Below are positions 43,345-52,992 of a DNA stretch of 64,000 nt, in pieces (position 1 is the stretch's first letter; every line of letters starts with the position of its first letter). The stretch is from NCBI GenBank assembly GCA_038030265.1, contig CM075938.1:11447009-11511008 (forward strand). Direction: 5' to 3'. The notes beneath the pieces were generated by a model. That model was not told the DNA's origin. It made no database searches and saw nothing but the letters and a program-made list of their open reading frames with translations. The stretch is from Corythucha ciliata (Eukaryota > Arthropoda > Insecta > Hemiptera > Tingidae). The position numbers and the translations under genes are program-made.

Positions 43345-43431
43345 AAATATGAGCGCGAACTCATTTGTATAGGCGACAGCCTCAAAACAAATAAACCATC
43401 TATTCTATTCTATTCTATTCTATTCTATTCT
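43345..43431 (+). repeat. LINE B 3' stem-loop and (ATTCT)n tail
   Basis: CATTTGTATAGGCGACAGCC followed by TCAAAACAAATAAA can fold: TTTGT pairs with ACAAA and AGGC with GCCT around a small loop. Then comes CCATCT and six ATTCT pentamers. A short 3' hairpin plus a simple-repeat tail is what several LINE reverse transcriptases recognise when priming on the target. Confidence 0.75.
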
Positions 43432-43439
43432 AAAAGGTC

Positions 43440-44347
43440 AGGAAAAATTAAAAATGAAAAACTTCTAAGATGGCGGTTGGAACTTTCGCCCCTCTCCTTT
43501 GATATTACGTACAGACCAGGCAAAGAGAACACCGTTGCTGACGCATTCTCGAGAATCTGTGGTGCTTCAACAATTGACAAGCTATTCTATCTTCATGAGA
43601 CTTTATGCCATCCAGGGGCCCTAGTTAGAATTTTCGGGAAATAATCCCGCAAGCGGTATCGGTAATACAACAATGGGAACTCGTACTGACTGATGCTCTT
43701 CACTCCATCCGATCTTTGCTGAACACATCGATAAACTGCACCCCTCATGAGCGGTTATTCCCCTATAATCGACGTTCGGGAAACGGCATGTCTTTTCCAT
43801 CATAGCTTTTACATCCTGGGTGTGTCTTAATGAAGCGACATGACCGATCAAGTAAATACGGTCCATTGACAGAAGAAGTAGATCTTATCGAGGCGAATCC
43901 ACACTACGCGCTAGTGAGGCGAGAAAATGGACAAGAGTCGAGAGTCTCTCTGAAACATCTGGCACCTCGCGGTGACGCTTCTCGGCTTGACGATCATGAC
44001 GAGTAAAACCTTGAAACACCGGATGATGTCGAAACAGATGACGCTTCTGCGCCAGAAATTAACCCAGCAACAAACTTGGAAGAAAGAATACTCCCACGAA
44101 CAACAACCGAAATTAATCCTACGAACGTCGAAGAAAGATCTTCTCGGGCTAGAAAACGTCCGGCGTATTTAGATGACTTCGTCGTTTAAAGCCCGGGAGA
44201 ATGTTATGGTCTAGCATTTGTATTTTATTTATCACATGTTTATCCCCGATTACTTTTATTCTCATTCTGACTTTTGTCAATTAAAGCCTTGTTTCGAAAG
44301 GTCTCTGTCATTTATAACAACTTCGTCGTGAAATAAGTGGGGGAAAC
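43440..44347 (+). pseudogene. gypsy-1 RNase H end, deleted integrase and Pol C-terminus
   Basis: Just past LINE B the codons resume with [20 protein letters not shown] and [11 protein letters not shown], the standard end of gypsy RNase H, then the zinc-finger start of integrase ([13 protein letters not shown]). The catalytic core is missing: the text jumps near 43640 to the late core (LHSIRSLLNTSINCTPHERLF). The C-terminal part follows in broken frames (LIEANPHYALVRREN, RKRPAYLDDFVV) to about 44190. The rest up to the 3' LTR is non-coding. Confidence 0.8.
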
Positions 44348-44476
44348 TGCTACATATCTACGATCCCTCCACTTTTATGTATCAGATGTTATTCAACTTC
44401 CATTTTAGATGTTGTTTTAAAATATACACTTTTCGTTTCATTGACGTTCTCTCGATTTCATATAAAAATCACAACA
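44348..44476 (+). repeat. gypsy-1 3' LTR
   Basis: A 129-bp terminal repeat matching 34247-34379, preceded by a purine tract and followed by the target copy GTAAC. Some sequence differences from the 5' copy show it is older than gypsy-2. Confidence 0.9.
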
Positions 44477-44481
44477 GTAAC

Positions 44482-45454
44482 ATAATGGCACACGTTATTT
44501 CTGACGATTCTACGGGGGAATCCAAGAGGGGGTCAAACATGCCGCTGAAGAAATCCGTATTCAGCATTACAGAAGCCGAGGGGGTCATCGAGCATAGGAT
44601 ACATTTCCGAAAAGTATTCTTCTATACGTGCCTTAAAATTGCGTCTGTGCTCTTGCTTTACGATGTAACTTGCGAAACGTGTCCCAGAAATGTTTAGGAT
44701 TACGCGAGTTTTTGAGTAAGCTTTTAATTGCTTCGTAATACTTGAATTTATTATCTTTGAGCAGTGATTTATATGACTTCTTGAGAGCTAAATATAAATT
44801 AATTAATGAGGTCATGAAGTTTTTTCTCTTGGCTTTGCGATAAGCAAACCTTCATTTCATATCTTGCATCAAATCAGGGTTGGGATGATTTCAGAGGTAC
44901 CCTACGTTTCTCTTGTACCAAACCAAGCGGCCTACCCGTACGTAACATTTGCTCGACAAGCAAGTTGTATATGGTCGTGGCCACCGCACCACTCTCGACT
45001 AATTGTTAGAGGACATTCTTACAGGCCTTCTCCGTCGCTTTTCAAATCAAATCAACATCGACATTGAGTTGCACAAAACACGGCAGATGATCAGCCAGTG
45101 AACCAATGTCCCTAATCTCAAAATCACCAACCACACTGAGAGCACTTGCGTTAGCCCAAACCTGATTCACGGAGCTCCGACCCTGGTGAGATATAAAAAA
45201 GAACTCCCCGTCTTAGTCACTTCGGGACCGCCCATTTAATGCATAAAAACCTCGTTACTCCATCATCTCCAGCAATCTGCGCCCATCAGCATTTATAATT
45301 GTATCGCGGGCTGTGCGGAAATAATTTAACCTGGTACCCACAATCATCTCTAGAAGACCTTGATTTAAATGTCCTATTCTGCTGTTCCAATCACCTCCAA
45401 TCCTCCGGGTTTTAATACCCGGTAAACGAAAGTGAATCCTATCCAAACACTCAC
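44482..45454 (-). pseudogene. LINE A, endonuclease and linker part
   Basis: Minus-strand codons give an endonuclease end with RRIGGDWNSRIGHLNQ, DGRRLLEMME, ALNGRS, SSVNQVWANA and ADHLPC (45070-45450). The linker before RT follows, with KKSYKSLLKDNKFKYYEAI and PKHFWDTFRKLHRKAR (44633-44815), then weakly readable codons to the gypsy-1 insertion site. The motifs parallel LINE B (GGDWNARIG, SKTFWAIINKF). Several stops and shifts occur. The 5' side is cut by the inverted hAT-like copy at 45455. Confidence 0.8.
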
Positions 45455-47334
45455 CCCCTTCCATAGCCATGAATTTGCGCATTTTCTCAACTTTAGCAGC
45501 AAAGTATCATTTTATCCCGTGAGCGATGTTCCGATGTTTCTTAACTATCCACGAGTTTTAGCGTTTTCCTCAATTTTAGCAGCATATTACAGATTTTTTA
45601 AAAAATTTTTACCAGGGGATTAGCACTTTTCTCAGTTTTAGCGTGGAAATTAACGTTTTTCTTAAGTGTTTTCCACAATATTAGCTGCAAAATAGGGGCA
45701 ATTTTCACTAACTAGGAGTTTTTTGGTTCACCATACGCAATGCATGAGCGATTTTTCTCAGTTCACTCGCGAATTAGCGGTTTCTTCGCCTATTGCCATA
45801 AATTGCCGTTTTTTTTTTCAATTTCAGCCTGAAAAGTTGTCTTCAGAATCCGCAAATTGACGGAATTTTTCTCAATTTCAACCACGAATGAGCGCTTTTT
45901 TAAAATTGTAGCGGCGACGCGTCGTAGCGTTTCAATCCGCTGCGATCGTGGTTTTCTCAATTTCAGTCACAAATTGGCGTTTGGCGCAATTTTAGCTGTA
46001 AATTGGCGATTTTTTCCATTTTTATCCTCAAATTATAAATTTTTTCAATTTTTAGGTATAAAATTAACATTTTTCTTAATTTTGACCAGGGCCCTATTGC
46101 ACAATGTTTTATTAGCTAATAATATAGCTAATATTAGCTAATAAAACCGCTGTGATATTAGCTAATAAAACATTGTGCAATAGGGCCCTGGCTGATTATT
46201 TTATTTTCTAAATATTACCCGCAAATTAGCGGGTTTTCACATTTTACCACCGCATTAGCAATTTTTTATTACTTTCATGGGTATAGATTATTCCTTCTTT
46301 TCAGTTCAGCCGTGAATTAGCGTATACATACTACATAACATTATACATAACATTATACTATAGCCATTCATGAATTTGCCATTTTTCTGAATTTTACCCC
46401 AAAAAATGCCTTCAGAAGGTGCGAATTTAAATTATAAATGTAAATTTTTTTTTCTAACCAAAAAATGTTCATCTTCCATCCATTTCTGTCAAAAAATCAT
46501 CATTTTTAAATTATAAATTTCACGACACTTAATCCGAGAATTAGTGACGTTTCACAATTTTAGCCGCGAATTTTCGCTTTTTCTAAATTTTAGCAGCGTG
46601 GTAGCGTTCCCAACTCATGCATTACCTACCGGGTTTTTGTTAATTTTTGCCAAGAATTGGCGTTTGGCTCAATTTAAGCTGCAAATTGGCAATTTTTTCC
46701 ATTTTCAACTGAGAATTAGCACTTTTTCCCAATTTGAACTGAAAATTAACGTTTTTCTTAATTTTAGCTGCGCTAATTGGTGATTTTTTTCAATTTTAGC
46801 CGCGAATTAGTGATTTTTGTCCAATTTTAACCTGAAAGCGTCTTTTATTTGTCAATATTGTAGCGTGTTTTATCAACTTTAACCGCGGGGTTTACCCAAG
46901 TACAACACTTTTGCGTTGGTTTCCACAATTTATTGTAGATTGGCCTCCATGTACCGCGAATCAGCGATTTTTTTCTTAATTTTAGTCTGGAAGTTACTTT
47001 GCAAGACCACGAATCAGCGCTTTTTAGCAGCTATATAGCCACGAATATTACCAATTTTTGTCTGATAGAGGGTCCGGGGCGAAACCCCCCCGTACTTCAG
47101 TACACTACTGCGTTGGGTCTCTAGTCCAAGGAAAAAGCTGGACGAACTCGGACCTTTTTGGGCTGCTTCAAGTCCAGAAAATCTGCTAAACCTAACTTCA
47201 ACGTGAAACGCTCATTTTTGGAGATTTTATGGGGCTCTTCGTTATGGTACTAGTGCTCCTTCGTTCGTATACTTGTAGCTCTGGGGGGGGGGGATCTATC
47301 CCCCATATCCCCCCCCCCCGTACCTACGCCCCTG
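45455..47334. mobile_element. Repeat-carrying hAT-like element, copy 2 (inverted, truncated)
   Basis: From 47334 back to about 45455 the sequence is the reverse complement of 31520-33055. It includes the terminus CAGGGGCGTAGGTACGG, the G-run region, the phrase around ACTAGTGCTCCTTCG, and the whole family A array in matching order. The inner 410 bp and second terminus of copy 1 are missing here, and no target duplication can be tested. The right flank is CTCGAGAA. A 98-bp MITE (46090-46187) is present here and absent from copy 1. Confidence 0.8.
46090..46187. mobile_element. Near-perfect palindromic MITE with an empty site in the sister copy
   Basis: GGCCCTATTGCACAATG and TTTTATTAGCTAATA on the left are mirrored on the right. 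The flanks are CAG (46087-46089) and CTG (46188-46190). The matching place in copy 1 (near 32405-32415, reading the complement GACCAGGCCGATT) has a single CAG and no insert. This shows directly that the 98-bp unit is a mobile insertion. Confidence 0.85.
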
Positions 47335-47379
47335 CTCGAGAAGTCCCAGAGAAAGCCGACTTTCTCCGCCACAAGTTTA

Positions 47380-47697
47380 TCGGTGCGCACGAAGGCCTTT
47401 GGTTAGAGCATTTTGTGGTTGGAGAATATTGTGGTTAGAGCAATTTGTGGTTAGATCATTTTGTGGTTCGCGCATTTTTGTTTAGTACTAATTGTGGTTG
47501 GAGCGTTTTGGGGTTGCTGCTTTCTGTGACTCGAGCTTTTTATGTTAGGAGGTTTTGAGGTTAGATTTTCTTGAATTTTAGAGCTTTTTCTTGTTCGTCG
47601 CAGCTTTTGGTATTTCAGGGATTCAATTTATTTGTAGTTAGGCCTTTTTGTGGTCAGTGTTTTTTTGTTTTTTTTGGTTAGAGCTGTTTGTCGTAAG

Positions 47698-47702
<5 letters not shown>
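47380..47702 (+). repeat. Degenerate array, family D
   Basis: Units of about 20-22 bp read 'ttgtggttagagcattt' with many variants (about 12 copies). The same unit type occurs at 26330-26460 and 58975-59100. Confidence 0.6.

Positions 47703-47748
<46 letters not shown>
47703..47748. repeat. Run of 46 T
   Basis: An uninterrupted poly-T tract, then ACAGCATTTTGAGG, which returns to family D. It could be the A tail of an inserted retrocopy in minus orientation or plain slippage. Confidence 0.9.
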
Positions 47749-47751
<3 letters not shown>

Positions 47752-47839
47752 GCATTTTGAGGTCAGTTAAACGTTTACGTGGGCAGATTAGCGGTGATTG
47801 AGCGTGTTTCCAGGCCGGGGCCTGTTTATACACCGCCTG

Positions 47840-48872
47840 GGGGCTTATTCTGTAAAACATCGAAGCTTTTAAAAATTGCTTAGAAAGCAATGTTGCTATG
47901 GCAGAACTGTTGAAATCTGTTTGTTACCTTTCCGCATTGCAATTTTAGAGAATACCGATTTAGCAACATTGGAAATCGACTTCGGAATAATAACCATAGA
48001 ACTGTACTGGAGGAGACCAAGCCATTAAATATGCACTGAAAGAAAATAAACTACGCATTTGAACGTCTGTGAATTCAAATTAAAATTGCCTTTATTGCTA
48101 TCAAATAATAAATTACATGGAATTGCCTACAGCTTGTTATTCATATCGTTAAGGGAGAGTTCAAATATGTAAATAAGGCAGCAGTGAGGATCATATCACG
48201 GAGCACGTCTAAACGTGCGATTTCTTTAGTCTATAGCGGGGGCGTACTACGAATCCTCACGCCCAGGTAGCCACGAAGAATCAAGCACTAGTAGCTAGAA
48301 ACAGCAGCGTGCCTCTTCACTACGATTGAGAGGCGAGGATCGAGGAAAATTCCTGAAGATGAGTGCGAACAATTTATGAGAATGCCATGGATGAAAATGC
48401 GGACATGCTGACGTCTAAACCATTCACGACAGGACTAGCGGCTTTCTCGACCACACAACACTCTCATCTGAGACTTCGAGCTAGAATACTTCTCGTTGTG
48501 GGCTGATCCTCCACAAGCTGCTGCGCCGGAAGTCAGAATGGCGAAGATCATCAGCGCGAGCTGAGATAATAAACTTTCGACGTTCTTATCCCATGACAGA
48601 CATGAATAAAAAAGCTAGCCCGAGGAAAGTTAAAATTCACAATGATAACGGGGTTTGATAAAGATGAAAGCAACATTGCAATCGAATTTGTCGATATAGC
48701 AACAGAGTCTGGTGGTGCTTCTATAATAACCTACTAAAGAAATACTCCTTAGCAACGTTGCTTCAAATTCATTGTTTCTAGAAATTGCAGAATGCCGAAT
48801 AGCAACGTTTCTTTGATGGATAGCAACATTGCAATCGAAATTTGATTGCTATCGTGTTAGAGAATAAGGCCC
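47840..48872. mobile_element. 1033-bp Harbinger-like element, non-coding
   Basis: The left end GGGGCTTATTCTGTAAAAC matches the complement of the right end (GTTAGAGAATAAGGCCC). CTG flanks both sides (47837-47839 and 48873-48875). Subterminal words AGCAACATTG and GCAATGTTGC recur in both arms. No transposase is readable, so this is a larger relative of the short GGGCC MITEs, most like the one at 6921. Confidence 0.7.
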
Positions 48873-48875
48873 CTG

Positions 48876-49799
48876 AATGCTGAGGGCCGTCAAAACATAT
48901 TGAGCCCAGGTGGGCATCATATGGTTGGTGGATACTTGTTGTGGGGAGGGGGTACTTATCATGTGACAAGCTTGTCAGAAGCTCCAGAATCCGACTGCAA
49001 ATGAAAAAACTTGGTCGATTTATAAGGCTGTAACTTGTGCGTGGTTAAATTGATCTAAATTGTTCAAGAAGAGCTGATTTAAATGTAAATGGGAAGCAGC
49101 CATCAGCCTTTGATCTTAGGAGTGGCGCTGATTACTGGCAATAAAATGAAAAGGTAAGCGCTAATGTCTGCGGCCAACCACGAAAATAGTATATTGTACG
49201 CCTAGGAGGTAAAGTGGGTGTTTCCAAGACGAGAGGAGATGTGGCAGTCGGGCGGACGTAAAAATTAAAATAGTGGAGCTATAAATTAATTTTATGGCCA
49301 CGCTAGACGTTGTTTTTGGCTCCTTCAATATAATGGTAAAAGGTGGTGCCTCGTTCAATACATGCCTTCATCCTTCCTATGATGGATAAGAATTAAAACC
49401 GTTGTTATTCGAAAGCAAATGGAACAAAACGAGTCTGGAGAGGATTTTGTGTGACTGTGAAGAATTGTTTACGTCGGGAAAATCGAAGAAAAAATACAAT
49501 CTGGAATCTGCATTAATGTAGTTGTGGTCTGGTGCGGAACAATACAAGTTAATAAGTTAAGAAGAGCTTCTTCCTTCTCATCTCACCAAATCGTCCGTGC
49601 ACACATGATACGCCCGAATCCCACGATACAACGCTGTATCGTCAATCGGTCAATTTGGAAACTATAAACTGTCCGACAAAGAAATTTTACCTCCGCTAAA
49701 CTGTCCGACAATGAAATTCTACTACGGTCGGGCAATGACGTACTTTGTCGATTGTTTTCCGGCTTCAAAATCAAGCTTTACCATCGTGTAGGATAAAAA
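48876..49799. other. Non-coding DNA, no gene recognised
   Basis: A small inverted or tandem repetition around ACTGTCCGACAAAGAAATTTTAC recurs at about 49668 and 49702. No domain or RNA gene is visible. Confidence 0.45.
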
Positions 49800-51090
49800 A
49801 ATATTCATTCATCTAAACGGCACTAACTCGCAATTAAAACTAAGAAATCGCTGAATCACAGTTTTTAGATACACTGCGCTAATGAAACAGTCAAGAAGCG
49901 CTAACTTACTGCTAAAATTAAAAATAAGTTCTAATTTGCTGTACACAAATTTTAAAAAACGCTGATTCAACGCTAAAATACATTTCTAAAAATGACTAAA
50001 AGAAAAAACGCTCATTAGTGGGCTAAATAAGCGCTAACTTGCTGCTGGGATTGAGAAAAACGCTAATATTCACAAATAAAATAAATAGAAAACGTTGATA
50101 AAAAATCACTAGTTCAAGGGTAAAACTGAGAAAACGCGTATTTGCGGTTTGTGGAGTCAACTGCCGAAGTTGGGGAAAAGCGCTAATTTGCTATTTCAAG
50201 TTTAGCACGAACGGTAATTCGCTACAATTATAAACACGAGAAAAAACGCTAAATTCACTAATCAAACGAAGTAAATTTAATTGCTAATTTGCCTGTAAAG
50301 CGAGAAAAACGCTGTTTCGCTACCTAACTATAAGCGCTTATTTGCTGATACAATTGAGAAAAATAAATAATCCGCGGTTAATACTCACACAACGCGCTAA
50401 TTCATGGATAAAACTGAGAAAACGTCAGTTAATGGTTTCTCGAGTCAATTTTAGTAAATTGGAGAAGAGCGTTAATTTCTTTTTTAAAAAAAACGCGAAT
50501 ATTACTCACTGCTAAAATACAAACAAGTGCTAATTCGATGCTAGAACTAAGAAAAAGCGCTAATTTGCGGATAAACTTGTAAAAAACGCTAGAAAATTCG
50601 CGAATTTAAGGCTAAAATTACGAAAAAGCAAAGAAATCGCAAATGTCCGGTTTCTGAAGTCAACTTCACTGTTCGCTCCTAAAATTGAGTAAAACCGTGA
50701 TAGATTTGTGGATGAAATTGAGTAGAAGCGCTTAATCAAGTGCGAAGGGTGGGCAGCTGCACACTTCTTGTCCTGTCCCGGCTGAGCCCTCGCTCAGAAC
50801 TATAAAATTGATAAAAACGGAATTATCCACGTTTCATGGAGGCAGCTCCGTGGTCCCTGGCTAAAAATTGACAAAGAGCGCTGATTCGTGGATGAAATTG
50901 AGGAAAACCCGCTAATTCACGGCTAAAATACATAAAAATGCTAATTTCGCGGCGGCTAAAAGTTAGTAAGAGTGCTATGAATTTGCGGATAAAATTGAGA
51001 AAAGCGCTCAATCACGGCTATAATTGAGAAAACGCTATGATGTATGGTATCAAGAGGCTAATTCTTGACTAAAATTGAGATAAAGCTATA
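49800..51090 (+). repeat. Degenerate tandem array, family A
   Basis: About 35 decayed units ('gctaatttgctgctaaaa' plus 'ttgagaaaaa'). The array ends about 170 bp before the 3' end of the takeout-like gene. Confidence 0.7.
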
Positions 51091-51262
51091 TAATTCAACT
51101 GTTTGGTCCAAAAAATACCTTCTCTGTCTCTCTCTGGCTTTTTCTCAGTTTCTCGTATACAATTTGTCAGTCCTAGAGACCTGCAAAATTTCATTATTTA
51201 TACACAATTTTAATTTTAATTTCAATTAACTATATACTATAAAATTATAATAATGAGAAAAT

Positions 51263-52322
51263 TTAATTTTCTTGGTTTTTGATGATATTCTTAAGCCATT
51301 TGATGGTGTCAAATAAGGTTTTGCCGTCCAAAATTTGATTGGCAATTTCAATGACGTGACTGGCCACTTTCTCGCTCACGTACGCTTGGTGCGCTTTAAT
51401 CGTCGACAAAAGCTGTTGGTTCAAGTATTGTTCAATTTGTTCGTCGCTCATTGTCGTGGTTTGGAGACCGGTCAAGTGGAACTGATAATTTTTTTTTTTT
51501 TTTAATGAATGTTAGACGAAGGTTGAAGGGTGGGTGGACGGTTAGAGGTGGTGGGGGTGCGGGAGTGAGGGGATAAAAATACCTGAGCATCGTCCAAGCT
51601 GTATTGAAGATCAAGGGAATTCATCTGAAGGGAATTGTTGGTGACGGCGAGCTTTACTTGTCCTCCTTGGACAAAATTGGTCAGGTCAACGCTACAATTT
51701 TGAATAAATTAGATGATAAAATAGAATTGAAACAATCCCTAAATAATATGGCCGTACGAGAAAACTCCAGTGCCATTGACGTCTTCGTTGAAAGCCGTGC
51801 CAGAAACGGTGTAGTTACTCTCCAAATGCACGGTGGGGAGAGCGATTTCAAATTCCCCTTCCAGCGAGTCGAGATTGTTGTGCAGTTTTTTGACGACGAA
51901 GTTTGAAGCGTTCAATATTTTGACATTGGTCAATTGGAAACTGAGGCTGAGAATTTAGACGATATTTGACGTCGTTTCTTGATTTATATTTTCTTTTTTA
52001 ATCTCAAATCTTACTTGACGTCATTATCTACGACGGTCTGAGCAGGAAGATCGGGTAAAGCCAAGGGCTCGTAAGATTTCAAAATTTGTCTCGCGTATTC
52101 AAAACCCTCGTTCATGAGTTTGTCGACGACATTACCAAATAATTCGAGGCTATCTAAAAATTACGCGTAAAACATCACATTTTACATTGAAAACTTGAAC
52201 CCCTCCTCCCCTCCCTTAAAACCACCGAGCGTACCGAATTCCCTGGCGACAAACTCGTCGGCGCTGGCAGCGTTGACTCCAACGCCCAATAAAGCAAAAA
52301 GCGCTACGGAGAAGACCCTCAT
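51263..52322 (-). CDS. Takeout/JHBP-family secreted protein, five exons
   Basis: Five minus-strand exons join without any frame break into 247 codons: 52322-52235, 52153-52015, 51946-51758, 51691-51583 and 51481-51263 (TAA). All introns are GT-AG and 66-101 bp long. Residues 1-21 are a signal peptide (MRVFSVALFALLGVGV). The body has the family layout: DLPAQTVVDNDVK, the SFQLTNVKILNASNFVVKKL segment typical of JHBP-domain proteins, a beta-rich middle (EIALPTVHLESNY, GTGVFS), SLDLQYSLDDAQ, and helical C-terminus ending TIKWLKNIIKNQEN. Length fits the usual 230-260. Family members are secreted and bind small hydrophobic ligands; insect relatives affect feeding and circadian output. The ligand here is unknown. 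An alternative acceptor 6 bp downstream in exon 3 cannot be excluded. Confidence 0.88.
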
Positions 52323-52367
52323 TTTCGTACAAGTAACAAACGTGTAATTCTCAACAGCTCTCATACA

Positions 52368-52374
52368 TTTTATA
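52368..52374 (-). promoter_or_regulatory. Probable TATA box of the takeout-like gene
   Basis: TATAAAA on the minus strand lies 46 bp before the ATG at 52322. A start site about 31 bp downstream would fall near 52343, leaving a 5' leader of about 20 bases. No strong initiator motif is seen there. Confidence 0.55.
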
Positions 52375-52385
52375 CCCTGAATCAT

Positions 52386-52943
52386 CTGCGATTAATCGTT
52401 ATCGTTACAGGAGGTTTAGTTGTAATGAATTGAAAATAATATTTTCTATGGCAAGACACTTATAAATTATTAAATATGAAATGCAATTGATTGTATCACT
52501 TTTTCAATTATTTCTGTTTCTTTAAATAATTTTGTTTTCATTATATTTAATTTCCCCTACGTTTTAGGTTTTTTTTTTTTTTTTTTTTTTTTTTCATGTC
52601 AAAAACCAGAAAGTCACACAAATGACGACTGGATCAACTTGAATACGCAGCAATATACATATAGCTCTGATGAAGGCGAATTGGTGGGTGGGGGGAATCA
52701 GCCTTGACGAAATATCTAAAATAAATACCAAAACAAGCGCAAGCTTATTGAGAGAGACGCACTTGAAAACTATCAGGTAAACAAATAAAAGAAGCAGGGT
52801 GTTACGCAACTCTCGTTCAATACAATTTTTGAGTGGGGGGACGGAGAAAAAACGCTTAATCACTGCTAAAATTTTGAAAAATAGGTAATTCACATCACGG
52901 GGTAAAACGATTCTTCACGGCTAAAATTAAAAAAAATAGCTAA
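52386..52943. other. Upstream region of the takeout-like gene, then a short family A remnant
   Basis: AT-rich upstream DNA with a run of more than 20 T at 52570-52594. A few family A units are at 52850-52943. No other gene is seen. Confidence 0.45.
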
Positions 52944-52992
52944 CCCCCCCCCCCGTCGGGCCACCTTGTCCTGGTGGGGGGGGGGGGCTTAG
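52944..52992. repeat. C-run/G-run hairpin
   Basis: A run of about 12 C is followed by CGGGCCACCTTGTCCTGGTGG and a run of about 12 G. CCACC pairs with GGTGG and the C and G runs continue the stem. It marks the start of the GC-rich LINE sequence that follows. Confidence 0.7.

Larger units (their letters stand above)
39728..43431 (+). mobile_element. LINE B, nearly full-length non-LTR retrotransposon
   Basis: Flanked by the perfect 8-bp duplication AAAAGGTC (39720-39727 and 43432-43439) inside the RNase H coding region of gypsy-1. The 5' 230 bp is untranslated, then a single frame covers endonuclease, RT and a zinc finger. The 3' end carries a stem-loop and a tail of ATTCT repeats. Because it lies inside gypsy-1, it is younger than that element. 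Confidence 0.95.
34247..44476 (+). mobile_element. Ty3/gypsy element gypsy-1, rearranged and invaded twice
   Basis: Terminal repeats of about 130 bp are at 34247-34379 and 44348-44476, starting TGCTAC and ending CACAACA. The flanks GGAAC (34242-34246) and GTAAC (44477-44481) form a 5-bp target duplication with one mismatch, inside LINE A codons. A purine tract (AGTGGGGGAAAC) precedes the 3' LTR. Retropepsin, RT, RNase H and integrase pieces are in the usual order, but a gag block lies inside the RT region and the integrase core is deleted. It is interrupted by gypsy-2 (35146-38253) and LINE B (39728-43431). Without those insertions the element would be about 3.4 kb. Confidence 0.9.

Noticed and set aside
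34247..44476. An envelope gene making gypsy-1 or gypsy-2 a retrovirus-like errantivirus
   Set aside because: No frame between integrase and the 3' LTR shows a signal peptide, membrane segment or fusion-type motif in either element.
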